Shown one piece after another: positions 51,286 through 59,925 of a stretch of 64,000 nt of DNA. The stretch is taken from positions 62,001-126,000 of the forward strand of contig CALVCL010000001.1 of assembly GCA_944326085.1 (NCBI GenBank), given 5' to 3'. How positions within the stretch are numbered: the stretch's first letter is position 1; the number at the start of each line of letters is the position of its first letter. This DNA comes from an uncultured Tidjanibacter sp. Lineage in GTDB: Bacteria; Bacteroidota; Bacteroidia; Bacteroidales; Rikenellaceae. The notes below the pieces were generated by a model. That model worked only from the letters and a program-made list of their open reading frames with translations, made no database searches and had not been told where the DNA came from. The position numbers were made by a program, and so were the translations under genes.

Positions 51286-52617
51286 ATGAATATCACGAGA
51301 GAGAACCGCGAAGGCCAGGTTGCTGTCATCAAGGTTACCGTCGGCGAGGCCGACTACATCGAAGCAGTCGAGAAGAAGCTGCGCGAATATCGCCGCAAGG
51401 CCAACATGCCGGGTTTTCGTCCCGGTATGGTGCCGATGGGTATCATCAACAAGACTTACCGTAAAAGCACGATAGCCGAGACGGCTTACAGAATGGCTTC
51501 GGATGCGGTTTTCGAATATATCGAAAAGGAAAAAATCGACTATGTCGGCGATGTTATGCCCAGTGAGGAGCAGGGCGCTTTCGATTTCGAAAACAACAAG
51601 GAGCATGAATTCGTATTTGAAACAGGTCTTGCTCCCGAAGTAAATATCGAACTCTCCGACAAGGACAAGTTGACTAAATATAAAATCAAGGTTTCCGATG
51701 AGATGCGTGAGGGTTACCGTACCAACTTCCTCCGTCGTTACGGCCGTTTGGTAGATGTTGAGGAGGTTACTGCAGACGAAGCTGTAACCTGCGCTCTCGA
51801 CAACGGTGAAATAAAGGTTGAAGAGGGTTATGTAGGGCTTATCTCCATGAACGATGAACAGCGCAAGCCGTTCATCGGCAAGAAAGTCGGCGATGAGATG
51901 GATGTAAATGTCAACGAACTTTATCCCAATGCCCCGCAGCGTGCTTCCATACTTGGTATCAAGGAGAAGGACCTCGATAGCGTAAAACCTGAATTCAAAC
52001 TCACCATCAAGCAGATACGCAAGTTCGCAGAGCCGGAACTCAATGAGGAATTTTTCAAAATGGTTTTTCCTGACGGTTCCGTTAAGGATGAGAAAAGTCT
52101 TGAGAAATATATAGACGAGCAGGTTGCTGCCGACCTTGCACGTGAGACTGAATATGTGTTTACCACAGAGATGCGCAACTTCCTGCTCGAGAAGGCAAAC
52201 CTCACCATGCCTGAGGATTTCCTGAAGAGATGGCTGTACACCATCAACGAGGGCAAGTTCTCGCAGGAAGACATTGAAAGGGATTTCCCTGCATTCATCA
52301 AGATGATGAAGTGGAACCTCGTTCAGAAGAAGCTTGCCGAGAAGTATGAAATCAAGGTTGAGCAGGACGAAATACTTGCCGAGGCCAAGAACTTTGCAGC
52401 AATGCAGTTCGCACAGTACGGCATGTCGAATGTCCCCGACGAGACTTTGACCAAATACGCACAGTCGGTACTGTCTAACAAGGAAGAGTCCAATAAGATA
52501 ATTGACCGCATATACGAAAAGAAGATTGTCGAGGCAGTTACTCCGCTTATCAAGGTTACCAGCAAGTCGGTAACTCCTGAGGAGCTCGGCAAGATATTCG
52601 AAGGCATGACCAAATAG
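51286..52617 (+). CDS. tig: Trigger factor, ribosome-associated chaperone
   Basis: 443 residues from the ATG at 51286; the longer frame to 51181 is not supported. The N-terminal domain has YRRKANMPGFRPGMVPMGIINKTYRKS in three pieces, carrying the ribosome-binding signature. The middle region shows a divergent FKBP-like domain (VTCALDNGEIKVEEGYVGL) and the C-terminal helical arms follow (ERDFPAFIKMMKWNLVQKKLAEKY). It binds nascent chains at the ribosome exit. First gene of tig-clpP-clpX, followed by a hairpin before clpP. Confidence 0.93.
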   Translation: MNITRENREGQVAVIKVTVGEADYIEAVEKKLREYRRKANMPGFRPGMVPMGIINKTYRKSTIAETAYRMASDAVFEYIEKEKIDYVGDVMPSEEQGAFDFENNKEHEFVFETGLAPEVNIELSDKDKLTKYKIKVSDEMREGYRTNFLRRYGRLVDVEEVTADEAVTCALDNGEIKVEEGYVGLISMNDEQRKPFIGKKVGDEMDVNVNELYPNAPQRASILGIKEKDLDSVKPEFKLTIKQIRKFAEPELNEEFFKMVFPDGSVKDEKSLEKYIDEQVAADLARETEYVFTTEMRNFLLEKANLTMPEDFLKRWLYTINEGKFSQEDIERDFPAFIKMMKWNLVQKKLAEKYEIKVEQDEILAEAKNFAAMQFAQYGMSNVPDETLTKYAQSVLSNKEESNKIIDRIYEKKIVEAVTPLIKVTSKSVTPEELGKIFEGMTK

Positions 52618-52650
52618 TATTGGTGCCGCGGACTGAAGATGTGTATTTAC

Positions 52651-52678
52651 TCCCCGTGCCGGATAACCGGCACGGGGA
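52651..52678 (+). terminator. Hairpin between tig and clpP
   Basis: Perfect 12-base-pair GC-rich stem, 52651-52662 with 52667-52678, followed by AAGTTTTT. It may reduce read-through into clpPX. Confidence 0.7.
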
Positions 52679-52717
52679 AAGTTTTTCCGTCTTACGGAGT
52701 CAATAATATTGAAATAA

Positions 52718-53413
52718 ATGAGCAGCAAAGAGTTTGAAAAATACGCTACGCGACATTTGGGCATCAGCTCCCTTACGTTGCACGACTATGCGTCTGAGGT
52801 GACATCTTATGTCTCTCCCACTGTGATAGAGGAGCGTCAGCTCAATGTGGCAGCCATGGATGTATTTTCGCGTCTCATGATGGACAGAATCATATTTCTT
52901 GGCTCGGCCATTACCGATGATGTTGCCAACATAATTCAGGCGCAGCTTTTGTTCCTTGAGGCCGCAGACAGCAGCAAGGACATAAGGATATATATCAATT
53001 CGCCCGGCGGGTCTGTATATGCAGGTCTCGGCATATACGACACCATGCAGTTGGTGGCACCCCGTGTGGCTACTATATGTACGGGGATGGCTGCGAGCAT
53101 GGCGGCCGTGCTGTTGGCGGCCGGTGAACACGGCAGCCGTACGGCTTTGCCTCATTCCAGAGTCATGATACATCAGCCCATGGGTGGTGCACAAGGGCAG
53201 GCTTCCGACATTGAGATTACGGCTCGTCAGATAGCACAGCTCAAGAAGGAGCTTTATGAGATACTTGCGCTTCACAGTGGCGCCGACATAAGCAGGATAG
53301 AGAAGGATGCCGACCGTGACTACTGGCTCACGGCGCAGGAAGCCGTGGATTACGGTTTGGTGGATTATATCGTGAAAGGCAAGAAAAAGAGGGAAGATGG
53401 CAAACAGAAATAA
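52718..53413 (+). CDS. clpP: ATP-dependent Clp protease proteolytic subunit
   Basis: 231 residues. Catalytic triad segments: [14 protein letters not shown] with the Ser, [12 protein letters not shown] with the His, and [18 protein letters not shown] with the Asp. Other marks: [24 protein letters not shown] segment and [19 protein letters not shown]. It forms the barrel protease that receives substrates from ClpX. The N-terminus is about 30 residues longer than E. coli ClpP, normal for Bacteroidetes. The 3' end overlaps clpX by 17 bases. Confidence 0.96.
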   Translation: MSSKEFEKYATRHLGISSLTLHDYASEVTSYVSPTVIEERQLNVAAMDVFSRLMMDRIIFLGSAITDDVANIIQAQLLFLEAADSSKDIRIYINSPGGSVYAGLGIYDTMQLVAPRVATICTGMAASMAAVLLAAGEHGSRTALPHSRVMIHQPMGGAQGQASDIEITARQIAQLKKELYEILALHSGADISRIEKDADRDYWLTAQEAVDYGLVDYIVKGKKKREDGKQK

Positions 53414-54680
53414 CAGGGGGAATGACGGTGAACAGTACGGCAGCGTGGAGAGATGTTCGTTCTGCGGACTTCCTATTACGCAGGTAGATGTTCTTTTCTC
53501 GGGTGCCGACGGTGCAGCGATATGCGACCGTTGCATAAAGAACGGTTATCTCGCGCTGGCCGGTCAGCAGAAGGAACAGCAGCAGGCACAGCGAGAGGCA
53601 ATGAAACTGCGTCGCGAGGACCTTATGAAGCCGATACAGATAAAGGAGTTCCTCGACCAGTATGTGATAGGTCAGGACAGTGCCAAGAAGACACTGTCGG
53701 TTGCTGTGTATAACCATTACAAACGGCTTATGCATGCCGACGAGGAGCAGAAAGGGGATGTCGAGATAGATAAGTCCAACATAATAATGATAGGTGAAAC
53801 CGGTACCGGCAAGACTCTGCTTGCACGTACGATAGCCCGGATGCTCAATGTGCCGTTCACTATAGTGGATGCCACGGTTTTGACCGAGGCCGGTTATGTC
53901 GGCGAGGATGTCGAAGGCATACTTACAAGACTTTTGCAGGCTGCGGACTACAATGTGGCATTGGCCGAACGCGGTATTGTGTTTATCGATGAGATAGATA
54001 AAATCGCCCGTAAGAGTGACAATCCATCCATTACCCGTGACGTATCGGGAGAAGGTGTGCAGCAGGCCCTGCTTAAGATACTTGAGGGTACCATTGTGAA
54101 TGTTCCTCCGCAGGGCGGCCGTAAACATCCCGACCAGGAGTTTATCAAGGTGAATACCTCCAATATATTGTTCATTTGCGGCGGAGCTTTCGACGGTATC
54201 GACAAACTGATTGCCCGTCGTTTGAATACCCATTCGGTAGGATACGGGACGCAGGAGACTTCCGTCGTCGATACGGAACATCTGTTGCGCTATGTCACGC
54301 CTCAGGATTTGCGCCGTTTTGGCCTCATTCCCGAAATCATCGGTCGTCTGCCTGTGGTGACATATCTCGACCCGCTTGACCGTGCGGCCCTGCGCAGAAT
54401 ACTTACCGAGCCCAAGAATGCAATCATCAGGCAGTATGTGAAACTGTTCGAAATGGATGGTGTGAAGCTGACCTTCGATGAAGATGTACTGGACTATATC
54501 GTCGACAAGGCTGTGGAGTTCAAGCTCGGTGCACGCGGGCTCCGCTCCATATGTGAGGCTATAATGACAGATGCGATGTTCGACATTCCGTCGCGCAACC
54601 GCAAGACGCTTCAAATACGCCTGCCATATGCCAAGGCTCATTTGGAAAAAGCCAATCTGCAGGACATGCACAACGACTGA
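53397..54680 (+). CDS. clpX: ATP-dependent Clp protease ATP-binding subunit ClpX
   Basis: 427 residues. A zinc-binding N-terminal domain with CSFCGLP and ICDRC, then AAA+ core with [15 protein letters not shown] (Walker A), VFIDEIDKI (Walker B), [13 protein letters not shown], and the RKHPDQEFI region. C-terminal sensor segment [13 protein letters not shown]. It unfolds tagged proteins and feeds ClpP. Overlaps clpP by 17 bases, so translation is probably coupled. Two terminator hairpins follow. Confidence 0.97.
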   Translation: MANRNNRGNDGEQYGSVERCSFCGLPITQVDVLFSGADGAAICDRCIKNGYLALAGQQKEQQQAQREAMKLRREDLMKPIQIKEFLDQYVIGQDSAKKTLSVAVYNHYKRLMHADEEQKGDVEIDKSNIIMIGETGTGKTLLARTIARMLNVPFTIVDATVLTEAGYVGEDVEGILTRLLQAADYNVALAERGIVFIDEIDKIARKSDNPSITRDVSGEGVQQALLKILEGTIVNVPPQGGRKHPDQEFIKVNTSNILFICGGAFDGIDKLIARRLNTHSVGYGTQETSVVDTEHLLRYVTPQDLRRFGLIPEIIGRLPVVTYLDPLDRAALRRILTEPKNAIIRQYVKLFEMDGVKLTFDEDVLDYIVDKAVEFKLGARGLRSICEAIMTDAMFDIPSRNRKTLQIRLPYAKAHLEKANLQDMHND

Positions 54681-54701
54681 AGCCTGATTTATGATATAGA
54701 C

Positions 54702-54739
54702 AAATTAGAAGGACACGCGCAAACGTGTCCTTCTAATTT
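54702..54739 (+). terminator. Terminator of clpPX
   Basis: Perfect 16-base-pair stem, 54702-54717 with 54724-54739, six-base loop, T-rich end. Confidence 0.85.
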
Positions 54740-54756
54740 ATTTACTGTTCAATGAA

Positions 54757-54788
54757 AAACGGACGTGCCGTTATCGGCACGTCCGTTT
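54757..54788 (-). terminator. Terminator of the alpha-oxoamine synthase gene
   Basis: Perfect 14-base-pair stem, 54757-54770 with 54775-54788, four-base loop; a second hairpin 20 bases from the clpX one, facing the minus-strand gene. Confidence 0.8.
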
Positions 54789-54825
54789 ACTTTTAGCTTG
54801 GGCAGCAGTACTGCCGTTGCATATA

Positions 54826-56115
54826 TTACTTGTTGGCCTGCTGGGCGGCAAGCTGAGCTTCATAATACTTGTCTGAAACCCTTGGCATCTCCTTCTGGTA
54901 TTCGCCTTTGGTGAGTTTCTCGCGGCAAGCCTCGAAGCAGTTGAGAGTGTACTCTACGTCTTCGAGAGTGTGTACAGCTGTCGGTATGATGCGCAGGATG
55001 ATTTCGCCTTTAGGGATTACAGGGTATGTTACCACTGAGCAGAAAAGGTTGAAACGCTCGCGCAGGTCGTAGACTAGGTTGGTCGCCTCGTTCACACCGC
55101 CCTTCATGTAAACCGGAGTTACCGGAGACTGTGTGCCGCCGATGTCGAAACCCTTGTCGCGGAAACCCTGCTGGAGGGCACGGGTGATTGTCCAAAGCTG
55201 TTCGCGGTATTCAGGATGGGCTTCGATAAGTTCGAGACGCTTGAGAGCACCGATTACCATAGGCATTGGGAGGCTTTTGGCGAACTGCTGCGAACGCATG
55301 TTGTAGCGGAAGAAGTCGATGAGGTATTTGTCGCCGCATACGAATGCACCGATACCTGCCATGGATTTGGCAAAGGTGTTGAAGAGTACGTCCACGCCGT
55401 CCACGCAGTTGAAGTGGTGAGCGGTACCGCGGCCGTTGGGTCCCATGGTCCCGAAACCGTGAGCATCATCAACGAGGAATGTGAAGTCGAAATCCTTCTT
55501 CATGGCTACGATCTCGTCAAGTTTGCCGAGGTCGCCCTTCATGCCGAATACGCCTTCTGTGATTACGAGCACGCCGCCACCTGTCTCCTTTGCCACTTCC
55601 GTGGCACGGCCGAGTTCGATGCGGAGTCTTTCCATGTCGTTGTGGGGATATACGAAACGTTTGCCCATGTGCATACGCAGGCCGTCAATTATGCAGGCGT
55701 GCGCTTCAGAGTCGTAAACCACTACATCGCGACGGGTGAGCAGGCAGTCGATGATTGAAATCATACCCTGATAACCGAAGTTGAGCAGGAATGCGTCGTT
55801 CTTGCCTACGAATTTGGCAAGACGGCGTTCGAGTTCTTCGTGATATTTGGTCTGGCCGCTCATCATGCGGGCGCCCATCGGGGCTGCCATGCCGAATTCT
55901 ACTGCGCCAAGAGCGTCTGCCTTGCGTACTTCGGGATGGTTGGCGAGGCCGAGATAGTTGTTGAGGCTCCAGTTGAGCACTTCGCGACCACGGAATTTCA
56001 TGCGTGGACCTATTTCTCCTTCGAGTTTCGGGAAAGCGAAGTAGCCGTGGGCGTAATCGATGTACTGCCCTATCGGGCCGCCGGAATTATTCTTAATTCT
56101 CTCTAAAATGTTCAT
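54826..56115 (-). CDS. PLP-dependent alpha-oxoamine synthase (serine palmitoyltransferase or cysteate acyltransferase type)
   Basis: 429 residues. The fold is that of 2-amino-3-ketobutyrate CoA ligase/BioF/SPT: SLNNYLGLANHPEV, GARMMSGQTKYHEELE, FLLNFGYQGMISII, DSEAHACIIDGLRMH, VDDAHGFGTMG with the cofactor Asp, and the PLP-binding Lys in TFAKSMAGIGAF. These enzymes join an amino acid to an acyl thioester. The FAKSxAxxGAF loop resembles serine palmitoyltransferases and the Bacteroidetes cysteate acyltransferases that start sulfonolipid (capnine/sulfobacin) synthesis. Serine or cysteate as substrate cannot be decided here. Alone, with a -7 box at 56173-56180. Confidence 0.82.
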   Translation of the reverse strand: MNILERIKNNSGGPIGQYIDYAHGYFAFPKLEGEIGPRMKFRGREVLNWSLNNYLGLANHPEVRKADALGAVEFGMAAPMGARMMSGQTKYHEELERRLAKFVGKNDAFLLNFGYQGMISIIDCLLTRRDVVVYDSEAHACIIDGLRMHMGKRFVYPHNDMERLRIELGRATEVAKETGGGVLVITEGVFGMKGDLGKLDEIVAMKKDFDFTFLVDDAHGFGTMGPNGRGTAHHFNCVDGVDVLFNTFAKSMAGIGAFVCGDKYLIDFFRYNMRSQQFAKSLPMPMVIGALKRLELIEAHPEYREQLWTITRALQQGFRDKGFDIGGTQSPVTPVYMKGGVNEATNLVYDLRERFNLFCSVVTYPVIPKGEIILRIIPTAVHTLEDVEYTLNCFEACREKLTKGEYQKEMPRVSDKYYEAQLAAQQANK

Positions 56116-56172
56116 GTGTATGGTTCTTGATGTTTATGTCACATTTTCTTTCCTCGAATGCTGTCTTTGGCA

Positions 56173-56180
56173 CAAATGTA
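56173..56180 (-). promoter_or_regulatory. -7 box for the alpha-oxoamine synthase
   Basis: TACATTTG on the minus strand, 57 bases upstream of the start codon. Confidence 0.45.
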
Positions 56181-56258
56181 GGAATGCACAAATTTAGCCA
56201 TAATTGGCTAAAGTCGGAGAAAATACAATAAACTTTTTTGCTCATCGTTAAAATTGCG

Positions 56259-56266
56259 TAACTTTG
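56259..56266 (+). promoter_or_regulatory. -7 box for bamD-rpoZ
   Basis: TAACTTTG, 40 bases before the ATG at 56307. Confidence 0.5.
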
Positions 56267-56306
56267 TACGCATTTTATTAAGTGCGTGCCTGTAAACATT
56301 ATCCGT

Positions 56307-57134
56307 ATGACAAGACCGGCTGTTAAAATAGTTCTGTGCTTGGCCGCCCTGCTGCTGGCAGGGTGCGGCAGTTATAACAAGCTGCTGAAAAGCAAGGACA
56401 AGGAACAGATGTATCAGGCTGCACTCGCTTATTTCGATGAGGGTAAATTTGACAAGACGCTTCAGTTGCTGGAGGAGATAGGCCCCGATTTTCAGGGAAC
56501 GCCGCGTGAGGATACCATACTGTTCTATACGGCAGACGCTCATTTCCGTACGAGAGACTACACCATGAGCGCTGCCGAATTCGATGATTTCCGCCGCCGT
56601 TTCGGCCGCAGTCCTTTTGCTGAGGAGGCAGAGTATAAGTATGCCATGGGGTTTTACTATCAGGTGCCGCCTCCCAGCCGAGACCAGACAGCCACCTACA
56701 TGGCCATCAACAACATAAACGAGTATCTGCAGCGTTATCCGAATTCAATCAAGAAGCAGTTGTGCCTGCTTCGGTTGGAGGAGTTGCAGAATAACCTGTA
56801 CGACCAGTCGTTTATCAATGCCCGTACTTACTACAAGATAGGGCGATACAAGTCGGCTGTAGTGGCGCTCAAGAACGCTTTGCGCGAGTATCCCGAAACC
56901 CCGCACCGCGAGGAGATACTTTATCTCACCGTGAAGTCGAGCTACGAACTGGCCGCCAATTCGATACGGTCACTGCAGAGGGATCGTTACCTTGATATGA
57001 TGGACTCGTATTATACGTTCGTATCGGAATATCCCGAAAGCGAGTACCGCAAGGAACTGGACAGGATGCAGCGTGCTGCAAAGGCATATATTGAAAAGCA
57101 TCAAACCATAACAGAAACGACAGAAACAGAATAA
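56307..57134 (+). CDS. bamD: Outer-membrane assembly lipoprotein BamD
   Basis: 275 residues from the ATG at 56307; a GTG at 56286 only lengthens the signal. Lipoprotein signal ending LLLAGC (Cys20), then TPR-type helical repeats typical of BamD/YfiO: YQAALAYFDEGKFDKTLQLL, FFYTADAHFRTRDYTMSAAE-like unit, YKIGRYKSAVVALKNALREYPETPHREEILYL in segments, and RDRYLDMMDSYYTFVSEYPES. It scaffolds the BAM complex that inserts outer-membrane barrels. Seven bases before rpoZ, a pairing usual in Bacteroidetes. Confidence 0.93.
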   Translation: MTRPAVKIVLCLAALLLAGCGSYNKLLKSKDKEQMYQAALAYFDEGKFDKTLQLLEEIGPDFQGTPREDTILFYTADAHFRTRDYTMSAAEFDDFRRRFGRSPFAEEAEYKYAMGFYYQVPPPSRDQTATYMAINNINEYLQRYPNSIKKQLCLLRLEELQNNLYDQSFINARTYYKIGRYKSAVVALKNALREYPETPHREEILYLTVKSSYELAANSIRSLQRDRYLDMMDSYYTFVSEYPESEYRKELDRMQRAAKAYIEKHQTITETTETE

Positions 57135-57141
57135 CGACGAT

Positions 57142-57477
57142 ATGGACATCAAGAAGAACAACGTGCCCAACAATACCATCACGCGAAAGCTGACGGACCT
57201 TGACGAACAGACGGGCAACATCTATGAGTCGGTTGTGATTATATCGCGCCGTGCCAATCAGATAGCCACACAGCTGAAGCAGGAACTGAACCGTAAGCTT
57301 GCCGATTTTTCGAGTGCCACAGATACGCTTGAGGAGACTTTCGAGAACAGGGAGCAGATAGAGATATCGCGCTACTACGAAAGGTTGCCGAAACCTACCC
57401 TCATAGCTACCGAGGAGTTTCTCGAAAAGGAGGTTTATTTCCGCAACACTGCTGAGGACGCCGACAAGCAGGCGTAG
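57142..57477 (+). CDS. rpoZ: RNA polymerase omega subunit, Bacteroidetes type
   Basis: 111 residues. KLTDLDEQTGNIYESVVIIS followed by RRANQIATQLKQELNRKLAD gives the omega pattern (GNIYESVVIISRRANQI is the conserved core). The tail with ATEEFLEKEVYFRN is the Bacteroidetes extension. It helps fold beta-prime. Directly after bamD. Confidence 0.9.
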   Translation: MDIKKNNVPNNTITRKLTDLDEQTGNIYESVVIISRRANQIATQLKQELNRKLADFSSATDTLEETFENREQIEISRYYERLPKPTLIATEEFLEKEVYFRNTAEDADKQA

Positions 57478-57555
57478 CCTTCATGACGGCATGGCTTCGG
57501 AAAGGATACGTTAGGCCTGTTCCGGAAACGGCTGTCAAATGCACCATGTATGTTT

Positions 57556-57583
57556 ATGCCGTCCCTGTACAGAGTGGCGGCAT
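57556..57583 (+). terminator. Possible terminator after rpoZ
   Basis: Imperfect hairpin, 57556-57564 with 57575-57583, followed by a weak T run. Confidence 0.4.
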
Positions 57584-57640
57584 GAATTTTATTGGGATGC
57601 ACGTTGTGTGGGTTGCAGCGTGAATTAATGTCATGATGAT

Positions 57641-58186
57641 ATGAAGTTTGCAGGTAAACACATATTGATGGGGGTCACAGGCAGCATTGCAGCCTATAAG
57701 GCGGCTGTACTGGTGCGAGGTCTTGTAAAGGAGGGAGCTGACGTGAAGGTTGTCATGACTCCGCTTGCCAAGCAGTTCATTACGCCGCTGACTATGGCCA
57801 CGCTCTCAAAACACCCTGTTCTGGTTGATTTTTTTAATCCTGAAAACGGTGAATGGAACAGTCATGTCAGTCTCGGCGAGTGGGCCGACTTGTATCTTAT
57901 AGCTCCAGCCACGGCTAATACCATGGGCAAGATGGCGCATGGCATAGCAGACAATCTGCTGTTGACATGCTATCTGTCTGCACGCTGTCCGGTGGCTGTG
58001 GCTCCTGCCATGGACCTTGACATGTATGCGCATCCTACAACCCATGAGAACATGGAGAAGCTGCGTTCGCTTGGTGTGCATATCGTGGAACCCGGGTCTG
58101 GAGAATTGGCCAGCGGCTTGTGCGGCAAGGGGCGAATGGCGGAACCGGAGGAGATAATAGACCGGATTGCCGCTATAATGGGATAG
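57641..58186 (+). CDS. coaC: Phosphopantothenoylcysteine decarboxylase (CoaC domain), stand-alone
   Basis: 181 residues. A HFCD flavoprotein: GVTGSIAAYKAAVLVRGLVK, WNSHVSLGEWADLYLIAPATANTMGKMAHGIADN in pieces, and the active-site PAMDLDMYAHPTTHENM, ending GSGELASGLCGKGRMAEP. It makes phosphopantetheine in CoA synthesis. In most bacteria this is the first half of one CoaBC protein. Here a TAG at 58184-58186 ends it; after one codon an ATG in the same frame starts the ligase half. See the coaB entry. Confidence 0.9.
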   Translation: MKFAGKHILMGVTGSIAAYKAAVLVRGLVKEGADVKVVMTPLAKQFITPLTMATLSKHPVLVDFFNPENGEWNSHVSLGEWADLYLIAPATANTMGKMAHGIADNLLLTCYLSARCPVAVAPAMDLDMYAHPTTHENMEKLRSLGVHIVEPGSGELASGLCGKGRMAEPEEIIDRIAAIMG

Positions 58187-58189
58187 GCT

Positions 58190-58846
58190 ATGTTGCTGTC
58201 AGGTAAATATATAATAGTGACTGCCGGCCCGACAATAGAGCCTATCGACCCTGTACGCTTTCTGTCAAACCATTCTACAGGCAAGATGGGGTATGCCATA
58301 GCCGGCGAACTTGCACGCCGCGGGGCACGGGTGGCGCTTGTGAGCGGAAGGACCAATCTCGATACTCCGGCAGGTACGGAGCGAGTCGATGTACTGTCAG
58401 CCGAGGATATGTACCGTGCCGTTATGGAACGTTTTCCGCAGGCAGACGGTGCCGTGATGTGTGCCGCTGTAGCTGACTATACTCCTGCGGAGGTGAGTGA
58501 TACGAAAATCAAGAAGCAGGACGGCGATATGGTGATACGCCTGAAGCGTACGCGTGACATAGCAGCTGAGGCGGGTCGTGTTAAAGGGCGTCGTATTCTT
58601 GTTGGCTTTGCCCTTGAAACGGACCATGAACGCGAGAATGCGCTTGGTAAATTGCAGCGTAAGAATCTTGATTTCATCGTGCTTAATTCACTTCGCGATG
58701 CAGGTGCCGGGTTTGCCGGCGACACCAACAAGATTACTGTGATAGACGCTGCCGGAAAGGTTTCGGAATATCCGCTAGAAACCAAGGCCGCTGCGGCAGC
58801 ACGTATAGTGGATCGCATGGAAGAGTGGTTCGCTTTGCACGAATAG
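58190..58846 (+). CDS. coaB: Phosphopantothenate-cysteine ligase (CoaB domain), stand-alone
   Basis: 218 residues. Rossmann-type ligase start LSGKYIIVTAGPTIEPIDPV, FLSNHSTGKMGYAIAGE, VMCAAVADYTPAEVSD, KIKKQDGDMVIRLKRTRDI and VGFALETDHERENALGKL. It joins phosphopantothenate to cysteine, the step before CoaC. Its first codon lies three bases after the coaC stop (TAG gct ATG), in the same frame, so the pair equals a CoaBC gene with one nonsense codon in the linker. Both halves are complete. Confidence 0.9.
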   Translation: MLLSGKYIIVTAGPTIEPIDPVRFLSNHSTGKMGYAIAGELARRGARVALVSGRTNLDTPAGTERVDVLSAEDMYRAVMERFPQADGAVMCAAVADYTPAEVSDTKIKKQDGDMVIRLKRTRDIAAEAGRVKGRRILVGFALETDHERENALGKLQRKNLDFIVLNSLRDAGAGFAGDTNKITVIDAAGKVSEYPLETKAAAAARIVDRMEEWFALHE

Positions 58847-58882
58847 AATGATGTTGGTATATTGCATTGTCTGACAGTCAGG

Positions 58883-59692
58883 ATGTCTCGAGGGAAACAT
58901 ACGGTAAACGGCGACAGGTGGGCCGTAGTCACGGGCGCGAGTTCGGGAATAGGGTTTGCCATGGCCCGCAGGCTTGCCATGCGCGGTTACGGCATATTTG
59001 CTGTCAGCAAGGATGCCGAAAGACTTGAGGAGAGTGCCGGACGTATCGCTGATGAATGTGGTGTCAGGGTGATTGCGCATGCGATGGACCTTGCGCGTCA
59101 GGACGCGGCGGAGGCGCTGTTCGGTGAATACCTCAAGGCAGGAATACGTGCAGAGGTGCTTGTCAATGATGCCGGCGTGTTCATCTATAACGACATCATG
59201 GATACTGCGCAGGAGCGTATCGATGACATACTGTCGCTGCACATGCGTACGGTAACCGCACTGTGCCGCCTTTTTGCACAGGATATGGCGGCAGCTGGCG
59301 GTGGATATATATTGAATATGGCATCCTATTCAATGTGGATGCCGTTCCCTGGCATAGCTTTATACAGTGCCACGAAAGCTTATGTCAAGACGTTTTCCGT
59401 GGCATTTGCTGCCGAAGCCCGCGAAAGTAACGTTTGGGTTACCGCGGTATCGCCGGCAGGGGTGGCTACAGATTTCTACGGGTTGAGCCGCCGATTGCAG
59501 AAAGTAGGATTGGCGCTTGGAGTGCTTATAACACCCGACAAGGTTGCACGCATTGCTTTGAGGGCGCTGTTTCATCACAGACGGCATGTCGTTCCGGGTT
59601 GGTACAACCGTCTTTTCATCCCGTTCTGCAAATATATGCCCGCACCGTGTGTGCGGTTCATAAGGCGTAAAACCGCCTGTTTCAGACATTAG
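58883..59692 (+). CDS. Short-chain dehydrogenase/reductase
   Basis: 269 residues from the ATG at 58883. SDR motifs: VTGASSGIGFAMARRLA (NAD(P) loop TGxxxGIG), VLVNDAGVF (NAG-type), ILNMASYSMWMPFPG, and the catalytic Tyr-Lys in YSATKAY. The C-terminal portion is unlike fatty-acid FabG. Substrate unknown; it resembles the YqjQ/DltE-like general SDR group. It follows coaB by 36 bases and may be cotranscribed. A possible terminator hairpin follows at 59716-59749. Confidence 0.88.
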   Translation: MSRGKHTVNGDRWAVVTGASSGIGFAMARRLAMRGYGIFAVSKDAERLEESAGRIADECGVRVIAHAMDLARQDAAEALFGEYLKAGIRAEVLVNDAGVFIYNDIMDTAQERIDDILSLHMRTVTALCRLFAQDMAAAGGGYILNMASYSMWMPFPGIALYSATKAYVKTFSVAFAAEARESNVWVTAVSPAGVATDFYGLSRRLQKVGLALGVLITPDKVARIALRALFHHRRHVVPGWYNRLFIPFCKYMPAPCVRFIRRKTACFRH

Positions 59693-59715
59693 TTCGGTAA
59701 TATCATAATGTGTGT

Positions 59716-59749
59716 CGGCGTCGGCTCCCGCAATGGGAAACCGATGCCG
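59716..59749 (+). terminator. Hairpin after the SDR gene
   Basis: Nine-base-pair stem (59716-59724 with 59741-59749) with one G-T pair and a 16-base loop; no long T run. Confidence 0.4.
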
Positions 59750-59891
59750 TTGTCATGCCATATGTTTCCTGTTCGATTGCAGTCGGTTTCTTGATAAGCG
59801 GAAATTGGTTTCTGATATAAGTACCTATAGTGTGACAGATGATTAAAATATTTAGTAAAAAGTAGGTATGGTTTGGATAATGGCGCGGGTA

Positions 59892-59899
59892 TAATTTTG
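59892..59899 (+). promoter_or_regulatory. -7 box for the porin-imelysin-cytochrome run
   Basis: TAATTTTG, 26 bases before the ATG at 59926. Confidence 0.5.
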
Positions 59900-59925
59900 C
59901 AGCGTTATTCAAACATTATGAGCCT

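Noticed and set aside
58883..59692. SDR as the missing 3-beta-hydroxysteroid dehydrogenase of the 5-alpha-reductase unit
   Set aside because: It is 44 kb away, next to coaB, and shows no steroid-specific feature; no evidence ties them together.
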